Of a stretch of DNA of 5,641 nt, positions 1-5,641 are shown piece after piece (position 1 is the first letter of the stretch; every line of letters starts with the position of its first letter). Under the pieces are notes generated by a model. It was not told the origin of the DNA, did not search any database, and saw nothing but the letters and a program-made list of their open reading frames with translations. This stretch comes from an uncultured Oscillospiraceae bacterium (GTDB lineage Bacteria > Bacillota_A > Clostridia > Oscillospirales > Acutalibacteraceae), in contig USGR01000072.1 of assembly GCA_900554165.1 (NCBI GenBank), positions 1 through 5,641 of the forward strand, written 5' to 3'. The translations under genes were made by a program, and so were the position numbers.

Positions 1-83
1 TTTTACTACATATAAAAATCTTGCCCCTGCTTTGTTTGTGTGATTTTGCAGTGGTCATATCGATTTATATCCAATGAATTTCG

Positions 84-99
84 GCCGGCGCAAGCCGGC
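84..99. repeat. GC-only hairpin with GCAA tetraloop
   Basis: GCCGGC (84-89) and GCCGGC (94-99) are self-complementary copies flanking GCAA, giving a 6-bp all-GC stem capped by a GNRA-type tetraloop, one of the most stable RNA loop classes. It ends 35 nt before the start codon of the membrane-protein gene. No T-run follows, so it is not a typical intrinsic terminator. It could be a 5'-UTR stabiliser, part of a leader structure, or the tail of an upstream transcript. Its role is not known. Confidence 0.6.
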
Positions 100-134
100 G
101 TCTGCTGCCGCTGATGCGCTGATAAGGTGAAAAG

Positions 135-467
135 ATGAAAAAGGACGATAATCAAAGCAAAAAAGGCAAAAGTTTTTACGCCAAAGTTTCACTGATTATA
201 TTTTTGCTTTTCTTCCTGATTTTTATCATAATGCTGATAATCGGCATATTTGCCGGATTTGAAAAAGCGGCGCCGTATCTTTGGGCGAGCCTTGTCCTGT
301 CTTGCATAAGCGGCATAGTTTCTCTTGAATTTGCAGCGGCATCCAGTTATTACAGGACGATAAGCACAGCGGATTTTGATATATCCTTTACAAGCTTTGA
401 GGAGCTGCTTTATTATATACGTATTATATACGTCCGTCGCTTATCAAAAATAAATACCATGAAATAA
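135..467 (+). CDS. N-terminal fragment: two-TM membrane protein (110 aa as read)
   Basis: This is what would be translated from the sequence as given. It has a charged start (MKKDDNQSKKGKS), TM1 at about residues 18-41 and TM2 at about 48-69, then roughly 25 residues of the soluble region. The last 15 residues, after YYI at 93-95, come from the shifted frame and are probably not native. The start is set by AAGGTGA five nucleotides before ATG 135 and by an in-frame TAA at 123-125. The fragment keeps the anchor but loses nearly all of the soluble domain, so it is unlikely to do the original job. Confidence 0.6.
   Translation: MKKDDNQSKKGKSFYAKVSLIIFLLFFLIFIIMLIIGIFAGFEKAAPYLWASLVLSCISGIVSLEFAAASSYYRTISTADFDISFTSFEELLYYIRIIYVRRLSKINTMK
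411..432 (+). repeat. 11-bp tandem duplication TATTATATACG x2
   Basis: Positions 411-421 and 422-432 are identical, and base 433 continues the period by one more base. Eleven bases shift the frame by two, and this is exactly the offset between the two open halves of the membrane-protein gene (codon starts at positions divisible by three before it, and at remainder two after it). Reading only one copy repairs the gene. Replication slippage between copies is the simplest origin. Confidence 0.95.
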
Positions 468-712
468 ATGCCTTCTGTCCCGCCGACTATGAGGACGTAA
501 AAATATTTTACCGAAAAAAGAGCCGGTCAAAATCCTACTTTTTCGCCTTAGTAAAAGTAAGCGAGCTGGCTGAAAACGACGATATCGACTGGATTTCCGG
601 CGCCGTTAAGCGCGCCGCACTGAAAGCGCTCAAGGGGGTTGACGACGACGTTTTTCCGCTTTGGTCGATATATGTCGTATGCGTAGAGCGTCTTACCCCG
701 TCGCTGGAGCGT

Positions 713-1009
713 ATGATAAACGGCAGCATACCGCAGCGCCGCGAAAACGTCAATCTGCCCTGCGGTATATCTTTTGAGGACAAAAAGCTGTATTCCCCGC
801 CTCTAAAGCGCACCTACGCGGCTATAAATAATCGCGAAGCCGAAAGGTCTAGCTTCGGCTATTCAGACTATGAACGGCACATGGCATACGGCGCGCAGGA
901 TATGATAGTAGGGAGCTATAAAAGGATGCGTAAGGAGCTGTGCCGCATAATGAGCTTTGATGCTGAAGAGCGCGGTAAAAATGGCGATGCTGCGGCCGAA
1001 TCCGAATAA
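713..1009 (+). CDS. C-terminal fragment of the broken membrane-protein gene
   Basis: This is the only ATG-initiated part of the downstream frame. The frame itself is open from before 428, and codons 428-712 read as ordinary soluble protein, so 713 is probably just an internal methionine. A TGGAG at 705-709 lies only three bases from ATG 713, which is too close for a convincing ribosome binding site. The 98 residues are rich in Arg, Glu and Tyr, with no membrane segment and no motif I recognise. Independent expression is doubtful; it is best read as the distal part of the 135-1009 gene. Confidence 0.35.
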   Translation: MINGSIPQRRENVNLPCGISFEDKKLYSPPLKRTYAAINNREAERSSFGYSDYERHMAYGAQDMIVGSYKRMRKELCRIMSFDAEERGKNGDAAAESE

Positions 1010-1041
1010 ATTATCCGTTCTAAGTGTAAATATATTATAAT

Positions 1042-1086
1042 ATTGCCGTCTGTTTTTAATATCAGACGGCAATTTCTATTTTTTTA
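1042..1086 (+). terminator. Rho-independent terminator after the membrane-protein gene
   Basis: ATTGCCGTCTG (1042-1052) pairs perfectly with CAGACGGCAAT (1063-1073): an 11-bp stem around a 10-nt loop. A T-rich tail follows (1073-1086), including a run of seven T. It lies 32 nt after the stop at 1009 and separates this unit from the purine genes. Confidence 0.93.
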
Positions 1087-1115
1087 TTGAAAAAGGGCAT
1101 GAAATGTACTATTAT
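1087..1115 (+). promoter_or_regulatory. Sigma-A promoter for purB
   Basis: The -35 box is TTGAAA (1087-1092) and the -10 box is TATTAT (1110-1115), with a 17-nt spacer. Each box differs from consensus by one base. Transcription should start near 1122, leaving a leader of about 90 nt before ATG 1215. The -35 box directly abuts the T-tail of the preceding terminator, so the two units are insulated within very little DNA. Confidence 0.72.
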
Positions 1116-1135
1116 TATATAGTGCTTATGATAAA

Positions 1136-1182
1136 GTGGGAAAAGTGTTTTTCCTGCTTATATTTTCTTTTGTCAAAATATA
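1136..1182 (+). promoter_or_regulatory. Two inverted repeats in the purB leader
   Basis: Repeat one pairs GGAAAA (1139-1144) with TTTTCC (1149-1154) over a 4-nt loop, and can extend to 1136/1157 through two G-U pairs. Repeat two is TATATTTT (1159-1166) against AAAATATA (1175-1182), eight perfect base pairs around 8 nt. Both lie downstream of the predicted transcription start. Repeat two, being AT-only, would be a weak RNA hairpin but has the shape of a dimeric repressor operator. No purine-riboswitch core or PurR-box core (CGAAC) was found here. A regulatory role is inference. Confidence 0.35.
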
Positions 1183-1214
1183 CCGGCCTGACGGCAGAAT
1201 GGGGATTTTTACAT

Positions 1215-2645
1215 ATGAACGACGTTTATCAGAGCCCGCTTTGCACCCGCTACTCAAGCAGGGAGATGAAGCAGGTATTTTCCAACGACAAAAAGTTTAC
1301 TACATGGCGCAGTCTGTGGATAGCTCTTGCCGAAGCAGAAAAGGAGCTTGGGCTTAATATCACCGACAAGCAGATTGAGCAGCTTAAGGCTCACCGCAAC
1401 GACATAAATTATGAAGACGCCGAGCGCCGTGAAAAGGAAGTCCGGCACGATGTTATGTCGCACGTATATGCCTATGGACTGCAGTGCCCCGATGCAAAGG
1501 GTATAATACATCTCGGCGCCACCTCCTGCTATGTCGGCGACAATGCAGACATAATCATTATGACAGAGGCGCTTAAGATTATAAGGAACAAGCTTATAAC
1601 TCTGGCAAAGCACATAAGTAAGTTCGCACTGGAATATAAGGATTTGCCGACGCTTGCCTTTACCCATTTCCAGCCGGCACAGCCGACAACGGTCGGCAAG
1701 CGCGCATCGCTGTGGCTGTGGGATATTATGCAGGACCTTGATGAGGTCGACCACAGGATAGACAGTATGATGCTGCTTGGCTCAAAGGGCACTACCGGCA
1801 CACAGGCCAGCTTTTTAGAGCTGTTTGAGGGCGACACTGAAAAGGTTAAACTGCTTGACAAAAAGATTGCAGAAAAAATGGGCTTTAAGGCTGTATGTCC
1901 TGTATCCGGACAGACCTATTCAAGAAAAGTCGACAGCCTTGTGCTTAACGTACTAAGCTCCATAGCGCAGAGCGCTTCTAAGTTCTCAAACGATATAAGG
2001 CTGCTTCAGCATCTTAAGGAAATTGAAGAGCCGTTTGAAAAGCATCAGATAGGTTCGTCAGCAATGGCGTATAAGCGCAACCCCATGCGCTGCGAGCGCA
2101 TAGCTTCACTCGCCCGCTATGTCATGGTAGATGCGCTTAATCCGGCTATTACGGCGTCTGCGCAGTGGTTTGAGCGTACGCTTGACGATTCCGCCAACAA
2201 GCGCATAAGCGTGCCGGAAGCTTTCCTTGCAACCGACGGTGTGCTTAATCTATATATAAACGTCATGGATGGGCTTGTAGTTTATCCGAAAGTTATTGAA
2301 CAGCGCCTGCGCAGCGAGCTGCCGTTTATGGCGACGGAGAACATCATGATGCGGGCTGTCAAAAACGGCGGCGACCGGCAGGAGCTGCATGAAAGGATCC
2401 GCCAGCACTCGATGGCGGCGGCAAGGGTAGTAAAAGAGCGGGGCGGCAAAAACGATTTGCTCGACCGCATAGCCGCCGACAGCGCATTTAATATCACACT
2501 TGAGGAATTGGAAGAGGTTATGGAGCCTAAAAACTTTGTGGGCATGGCTCCAAAACAGACAGAGGATTTTGTAAACGGCTATGTAAGCGAAAGGCTTGCC
2601 AAGTACTCCGACAGCGAGGACTACGAAATAAGCATAAATGTGTAA
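1215..2645 (+). CDS. purB: Adenylosuccinate lyase
   Basis: This is a cytoplasmic fumarase/aspartase-superfamily enzyme of 476 residues. It removes fumarate twice in purine synthesis: from SAICAR to give AICAR, and from adenylosuccinate to give AMP. Family motifs appear in order: an N-terminal SPLCTRYSS, RHDVMSHV (His78), HLGATSCYVGDNAD beginning at His99, THFQPAQPTT (150-159, with the likely catalytic His151), KGTTGTQASF, and the signature loop GSSAMAYKRNP (280-290) with the catalytic Ser at 281 or 282. QWFERTLDDSANKR and LPFMATENI follow. The motif set and length resemble the human-type enzyme more than the shorter (about 430-residue) B. subtilis form. The usual Pro in SSAMPYKRNP is Ala285 here. 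The frame is open back to ATG 1104, but that codon overlaps the predicted promoter. ATG 1215, with GGGGA at 1201-1205, matches the family N-terminus. purA follows after 485 nt. Confidence 0.97.
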   Translation: MNDVYQSPLCTRYSSREMKQVFSNDKKFTTWRSLWIALAEAEKELGLNITDKQIEQLKAHRNDINYEDAERREKEVRHDVMSHVYAYGLQCPDAKGIIHLGATSCYVGDNADIIIMTEALKIIRNKLITLAKHISKFALEYKDLPTLAFTHFQPAQPTTVGKRASLWLWDIMQDLDEVDHRIDSMMLLGSKGTTGTQASFLELFEGDTEKVKLLDKKIAEKMGFKAVCPVSGQTYSRKVDSLVLNVLSSIAQSASKFSNDIRLLQHLKEIEEPFEKHQIGSSAMAYKRNPMRCERIASLARYVMVDALNPAITASAQWFERTLDDSANKRISVPEAFLATDGVLNLYINVMDGLVVYPKVIEQRLRSELPFMATENIMMRAVKNGGDRQELHERIRQHSMAAARVVKERGGKNDLLDRIAADSAFNITLEELEEVMEPKNFVGMAPKQTEDFVNGYVSERLAKYSDSEDYEISINV

Positions 2646-2942
2646 GTCGGGCAATTAAAATGTTGACGTGAATTATCGGCATATAAGTTTGCGTTTTCAA
2701 ATTTTGTGCGGGCGCGTCAGCCGGCGGTTTCATGCTTTTTATTTCCTAAGCCGTATAAATTATAAATGGGGTCAGGTTATTCTTAAGCCGGCCATACGTC
2801 CAACCGATGTATGATTTTGCCGCACATATATACAGCTGCGGCCGCACGTTAAATTTGGCTTGGCGTTTATGCATGATAAGGCTGCACAGCAGGATTTTCT
2901 ATTTTTGAGTACGCCGGCCGGATTTTGCACCGCACTGCAGTA

Positions 2943-2948
2943 TATAAT
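2943..2948 (+). promoter_or_regulatory. Possible purA promoter (-10 hexamer)
   Basis: TATAAT at 2943-2948 is a perfect -10 hexamer. No -35 box sits at 16-18 nt; the best match, TTGCAC (2925-2930), is only 12 nt away, and there is no TG extension. If used, it would start a leader of about 175 nt before purA. Confidence 0.35.
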
Positions 2949-2954
2949 AAGGCT

Positions 2955-3130
2955 TGTCCCACTTTTTTAAAATCATATGCGTTTAGGCGGCTGATATATG
3001 TCGATACATTTTTTAAAGCAGACACCAGAATTTATCCGCCGCTTGGGCGGACATAAACAGCAATCACAGCCCTAACAGATAAAACGGGCAGTTAATAAAT
3101 CCGGCTGATGCCGGGGTAAGGAGCGATTAT
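2955..3130 (+). promoter_or_regulatory. Possible structured 5' leader of purA
   Basis: Several stems can form. TCCGCC (3035-3040) pairs with GGCGGA (3046-3051) over a 5-nt loop. CCGGC (3101-3105) pairs with GCCGG (3110-3114) over TGAT, ending three bases before the ribosome binding site. GCCC (3069-3072) can pair with GGGC (3086-3089). ATGT/ACAT (2998-3009) precedes a T-run. GGCGG at 2986-2990 could compete with 3046-3050 for CCGCC (3036-3040), allowing two alternative folds. I do not recognise a known riboswitch class. A regulatory function is inference. Confidence 0.3.
3118..3123 (+). promoter_or_regulatory. Ribosome binding site of purA
   Basis: AAGGAG lies 7 nt before ATG 3131, a near-ideal match to the 16S rRNA tail, and fixes the purA start. 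It sits three bases after the CCGGC/GCCGG hairpin, so that stem alone would leave it exposed. Confidence 0.85.
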
Positions 3131-4405
3131 ATGGTAAAAGCTATAGTCGGCGCCAACTGGGGCGACGAGGGCAAGGGCAAGATAACCGATATGCTTGCCG
3201 CAGACAGCGATATAGTAATCCGCTTTCAGGGCGGCGCTAATGCAGGCCACACCATAAAAAATGAATACGGCAAGTTTTCACTGCACCTGCTGCCGTCGGG
3301 AATTTTCCACAGCCATGTTACCAACATAATAGGCAACGGCGTGGCACTTAATATTGAGCAGTTTATAAAAGAAGTAAGCGCCCTTCAGGAGAAAGGCATA
3401 AAGCTTCCGCGGCTTATGATATCCAACCGTGCGCAGGTGCTTATGCCTTACCACGTACTTTTTGACAAATACGAAGAAGAGCGTCTTGGAAGCAAGAGCT
3501 TTGGCTCCACAAAGTCCGGCATAGCCCCGTTTTATTCCGATAAATATGCAAAAATCGGCATACAGGTGTCGGAGCTTTTTGACGAAGATTTGCTTTACAG
3601 CAAGCTTAAGGGCGTGCTTGAGGTTAAAAACATCCTGCTTAGGGATTTGTATAAAAAGCCGGAGATAGACGTTGACGAGCTCTTTAAGCAGCTTATCGGC
3701 TGGCGCGACGCTATTAAGGACTACGTCGCCGATACTCATGCGTTTTTAACACAGGCGGTAAAGGAAGATAAAAATATACTGCTGGAGGGGCAGCTCGGCG
3801 CGCTGCGCGACACCGACCACGGCATATATCCGATGGTAACGTCTTCCTCTACTCTTGCGGGCTACGGCGCAGTCGGCGCGGGCATACCGCCCTATGCAAT
3901 AAAGGACATAATAACCGTTGTAAAGGCCTATTCGAGCTGTGTCGGCGCCGGCGTATTCGTAAGTGAAATTTTTGGCGACGAGGCAAATACGCTGAGAGAA
4001 AACGGCGCTGACGGCGGCGAGTACGGCGCGACGACGGGCCGGCCGAGGCGCGTCGGCTGGTTTGACGCCGTCGCCACAAGGTACGGCGTGGAATGTCAGG
4101 GTGCAACTCAGGTAGCTTTAACCATACTCGACGCGCTGAGCTATCTTGACGAAATTCCGGTATGCGTAGGCTATGAGATAGACGGCAAGGTCGTAAAGGA
4201 TTTCCCTGTTACCTGCATGGCTGAAAAGGCAAAGCCGGTGCTTGAGTATATGCCTGGCTTTAAGTGTGACATAAAGGGTATACGCAAATATTCCGATTTG
4301 CCCAAGGCGGCGCGCAATTACATCGAATTTATCGAGGCGCAGATAGGCTGCCCCATAACAATGGTATCCAACGGCCCCGCCCGCGAGGATATTATTTACA
4401 GATAA
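3131..4405 (+). CDS. purA: Adenylosuccinate synthase, divergent subfamily
   Basis: This cytoplasmic enzyme of 424 residues (family usually about 425-435) joins IMP and aspartate at the cost of GTP, giving adenylosuccinate for PurB. Visible motifs are the phosphate loop NWGDEGKGK (9-17) with the catalytic Asp12, QGGANAGHT (33-41) with the catalytic His40, LHLLPSG (51-57), VTSSSTLAG (236-244), and GATTGRPRRVGWFD (299-312) with the conserved arginines 304 and 306. Against the E. coli sequence from memory, three ligand-contact positions differ. Arg143 of DKVAR is Lys141 in DKYAK. Gln224 of EGAQG is Leu222 in EGQLG. Lys331 of the guanine-recognition TKLD is Ile332 in TILD. I recall similar GSTKSGIAPFYSDKYAKIG and EGQLG forms in other Clostridia, so this looks like an established subfamily and not damage. 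The frame is intact, and the position between purB and guaA supports the AMP-branch role. Confidence 0.96.
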   Translation: MVKAIVGANWGDEGKGKITDMLAADSDIVIRFQGGANAGHTIKNEYGKFSLHLLPSGIFHSHVTNIIGNGVALNIEQFIKEVSALQEKGIKLPRLMISNRAQVLMPYHVLFDKYEEERLGSKSFGSTKSGIAPFYSDKYAKIGIQVSELFDEDLLYSKLKGVLEVKNILLRDLYKKPEIDVDELFKQLIGWRDAIKDYVADTHAFLTQAVKEDKNILLEGQLGALRDTDHGIYPMVTSSSTLAGYGAVGAGIPPYAIKDIITVVKAYSSCVGAGVFVSEIFGDEANTLRENGADGGEYGATTGRPRRVGWFDAVATRYGVECQGATQVALTILDALSYLDEIPVCVGYEIDGKVVKDFPVTCMAEKAKPVLEYMPGFKCDIKGIRKYSDLPKAARNYIEFIEAQIGCPITMVSNGPAREDIIYR

Positions 4406-4549
4406 TAAATTAATCGGGTTTAATTTCAATCGGTTAAAATTCACATAGGGTCAAGCCGATAATATAGCATAACAGTCGGGCAAGACGGCATAAACGGTTT
4501 GATTTTAAGCGATTATATCTAACTGGATATATTATAAAGGGAGTTTATT
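4406..4549 (+). promoter_or_regulatory. purA-guaA spacer with a weak promoter candidate
   Basis: No gene and no intrinsic terminator were found. An AT-only inverted repeat, AAATTAA (4407-4413) and TTAATTT (4420-4426), follows the purA stop and lacks a GC stem. TTCACA (4440-4445) and TATAGC (4463-4468) with a 17-nt spacer form a weak promoter candidate. AAAGGGAG (4536-4543) is a strong ribosome binding site 6 nt before the guaA ATG. Read-through from purA into guaA is possible. Confidence 0.3.
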
Positions 4550-5641
4550 ATGGAAAAAATACTTGTTCTTGATTTTGGCGGCCAGTACAATCAGCTTATC
4601 GCCAGACGGGTTAGGGAGTGCAATGTTTATTCTGAGGTGCTCTCCTATAAGACTGACATAGCTAAGATAAAGCAGGGCGGCTACAGCGGCATTATACTTA
4701 CCGGCGGTCCGGCATCGGTGTTTGACGACGATGCTCCGCGATATGGCCGTGAGCTGTTTGAGATAGGCCTTCCGGTGCTCGGCATTTGCTACGGCGCGCA
4801 CCTTATGGCGTATGTGCTGGGCGGCACGGTGTCGAAAGCCGCTATAGGCGAATACGGCAACGTGCAGCTTCAAACTGACGACGAAAGCAGTCTTTTATAC
4901 AAAAACATCCCCTCATCAACTCCCTGCTGGATGAGCCACGCCAATTCTATTGTAGAGGCTCCTGCTGGATTTAAGGTCACGTCTCATACCTCCGACTGCA
5001 AGATAGCATCTATGGAAAATACTGCAGATAAGCTTTATGCTGTACAGTATCACCCCGAGGTTATGCACACGCCGCTCGGCACAGAAATACTGCGGAATTT
5101 TATATATAATGTCTGCGGCTGCAAAGGCGACTGGGTAATAGCTTCGTTTGTGGACGAAAAAATTGAGGAGTTAAAGCAGAAAGTAGCCGGCAAAAAAGTT
5201 TTATGCGCGCTCTCCGGCGGCGTCGATTCGTCGGTTGCCGCGCTGCTTATGCACAAAGCCGCGGGTGATAATCTCACCTGCATATTCGTTGACCACGGCC
5301 TGCTGAGAAAGAACGAGGCGGAAGAGGTAAAATCCGCCTTTGCCGGAAAGTTTGGTATAAATCTTGTCGCTGTCGATGCAAGCGAGCGCTTTTTCAGCAA
5401 GCTGGCCGGTGTTACCGACCCAGAACAAAAGCGCAAAATCATAGGCGAGGAGTTTATACGCGTATTTGAGGAAGAAGCCAAAAAAATCGGCACGGTTGAC
5501 TTTTTAGTACAGGGCACAATTTATCCGGATGTTATTGAAAGCGGTTTAGGCGATGCGGCGCTTATAAAGAGTCATCATAATGTAGGCGGGCTGCCGGAGC
5601 ATGTTGATTTTAAAGAGATAATAGAGCCGCTGCGCGATTTG
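4550..5641 (+). CDS. guaA: GMP synthase (glutamine-hydrolysing), 3' end beyond window
   Basis: This cytoplasmic enzyme makes GMP from XMP, glutamine and ATP. The N-terminal class I glutamine amidotransferase domain (about residues 1-190) starts [17 protein letters not shown] and carries the catalytic triad Cys80 (GICYG), His168 and Glu170 (QYHPEV). The ATP-pyrophosphatase domain follows, with the P-loop [12 protein letters not shown] (Ser222 to Ser228), [22 protein letters not shown] and HHNVGGLP (342-349). The window ends at residue 364, inside IIEPLRDL, so roughly 150 residues, including the C-terminal dimerisation domain, are not seen. The nucleophile region reads CYGAHLMA where CYGMQLMA is more usual, placing His84 at the Gln position. 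The start is fixed by AAAGGGAG six nucleotides before ATG 4550. It follows purA by 144 nt, so the AMP- and GMP-forming branches are neighbours. Confidence 0.97.
   Translation, partial: MEKILVLDFGGQYNQLIARRVRECNVYSEVLSYKTDIAKIKQGGYSGIILTGGPASVFDDDAPRYGRELFEIGLPVLGICYGAHLMAYVLGGTVSKAAIGEYGNVQLQTDDESSLLYKNIPSSTPCWMSHANSIVEAPAGFKVTSHTSDCKIASMENTADKLYAVQYHPEVMHTPLGTEILRNFIYNVCGCKGDWVIASFVDEKIEELKQKVAGKKVLCALSGGVDSSVAALLMHKAAGDNLTCIFVDHGLLRKNEAEEVKSAFAGKFGINLVAVDASERFFSKLAGVTDPEQKRKIIGEEFIRVFEEEAKKIGTVDFLVQGTIYPDVIESGLGDAALIKSHHNVGGLPEHVDFKEIIEPLRDL

Larger units (their letters stand above)
135..1009 (+). pseudogene. Frameshifted two-helix membrane protein of unknown function
   Basis: The reading frame opens at ATG 135 after an AAGGTGA ribosome binding site (124-130) and ends at a stop at 465-467. 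A second frame, open without a stop from before 428 to the stop at 1007-1009, continues it. The switch lies at an exact 11-bp tandem duplication (411-421 and 422-432). Removing one copy joins the two frames into one protein of 287 residues, reading ...LLYYIRPSLIKNKYHE... across the joint. The restored protein has a Lys-rich N-terminus, hydrophobic helices at about residues 18-41 and 48-69, and a mostly soluble domain of about 215 residues that is probably cytoplasmic because the N-terminus is basic. I do not recognise the soluble domain. The terminator at 1042-1086 ends the unit, so it is transcribed separately from purB. The break may be real decay, a reversible phase switch, or a sequencing or assembly error. 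Confidence 0.8.
2646..3130. other. 485-nt non-coding gap between purB and purA
   Basis: No convincing gene lies here; the longest plus-strand frame I found is 33 codons (2807-2908) with no ribosome binding site. No strong terminator follows purB. The only hint is a 4-bp stem, CTGC/GCAG at 2882-2892, before a T-rich stretch. The gap is rich in short GC palindromes: GCCGGC at 2720, 2787 and 2913, TGCGGCCGCA at 2837-2846, and CCGGCCGG at 2914-2921. GCCGCA (2819-2824) can pair with TGCGGC (2837-2842). The right-hand third holds a possible promoter and structured leader, listed separately. Confidence 0.7.

Noticed and set aside
32..60. Promoter TTGTTT, 17 nt, TCATAT with a TG extension, for the membrane-protein gene
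   Set aside because: Both boxes match consensus at only about half their positions; too weak to call.
74..130. An 18-codon reading frame ending at the membrane-protein gene's ribosome binding site, as a possible leader peptide
   Set aside because: There is no ribosome binding site ahead of ATG 74, and the composition is explained by the GC hairpin inside it.
1104..1214. A 37-codon N-terminal extension of purB starting at ATG 1104
   Set aside because: It overlaps the predicted -10 region, reads MYYYYIVLMIK..., which is unlike any PurB N-terminus I know, and the family start motif begins at ATG 1215.
1254..1754. Long minus-strand open frames across purB, purA and guaA
   Set aside because: They lie wholly inside strongly conserved plus-strand genes and resemble no protein family; they are shadows of the real codons.
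2807..2908. A 33-codon plus-strand reading frame in the purB-purA gap
   Set aside because: It has no ribosome binding site, and its product is Cys/His/Arg-rich without a recognisable pattern; it is consistent with chance.
3035..3051. ZTP (pfl) riboswitch 3' element, because of the CCGCC...GGGC resemblance
   Set aside because: The spacing inside the motif differs and the conserved upstream half of that riboswitch is not found in the leader; the segment is explained by a simple 6-bp hairpin.
2646..3130. Guanine/adenine riboswitch ahead of purA
   Set aside because: None of the conserved core strings (such as GTTTCTACC or CCGTAAA) is present here, in the purB leader or in the guaA leader.
3131..4405. 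A PurZ-type enzyme (phage 2-aminoadenine pathway) in place of PurA
   Set aside because: The catalytic Asp12 in NWGDEGKGK, which PurZ enzymes are known to replace, is retained, and the gene sits in a housekeeping purine cluster.
2645..4483. Shared 10-mer AGTCGGGCAA after purB (2645) and in the guaA leader (4474)
   Set aside because: Matches of this length are expected by chance, and no shared flanking structure was seen.
3122..4518. Shared 11-mer AGCGATTATAT before purA (3122) and before guaA (4508)
   Set aside because: A few 11-bp matches are expected by chance in 5.6 kb, and the two copies sit at different distances from their start codons.

Overview
The window carries three consecutive purine-nucleotide genes on the + strand: purB (adenylosuccinate lyase), purA (adenylosuccinate synthase) and the first 364 codons of guaA (GMP synthase), which runs off the right edge. 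Upstream of them is a broken gene for a small two-helix membrane protein. Base composition is near balanced, with heavy use of ATA (Ile) and AGG/AGA/CGC (Arg) codons, strong AAGGAG-type ribosome binding sites and Clostridia-like PurB and PurA sequence types. This suggests a member of the Bacillota, class Clostridia, possibly a gut or metagenomic lineage. That placement is inference from recalled protein families, not from a marker gene.

Layout. Positions 1-134 hold a leader with a GC-only hairpin closed by a GCAA tetraloop. Positions 135-1009 hold a membrane-protein gene whose frame is broken by an exact 11-bp tandem duplication (411-432). Removing one copy restores a single 287-residue frame. 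An 11-bp-stem rho-independent terminator (1042-1086) closes this unit. A near-consensus sigma-A promoter (TTGAAA, 17 nt, TATTAT) begins inside the terminator's T-rich tail and should drive purB (1215-2645) through a leader of about 90 nt with two inverted repeats. A 485-nt non-coding gap (2646-3130) contains palindromes, a perfect TATAAT hexamer and a possible structured leader ahead of purA (3131-4405). A 144-nt gap then leads to guaA (4550 to the edge).

The three enzymes form the two branches below IMP. PurA and PurB convert IMP to AMP through adenylosuccinate, and PurB also acts earlier in IMP synthesis. GuaA converts XMP to GMP. PurA normally spends GTP to make AMP and GuaA spends ATP to make GMP, so adjacency fits balanced adenine/guanine supply.

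The points most worth checking are the duplication-driven frameshift, substitutions in PurA at positions that bind IMP and guanine in the E. coli enzyme, and the unexplained purA leader. No mobile element, CRISPR array, tRNA or rRNA was seen.
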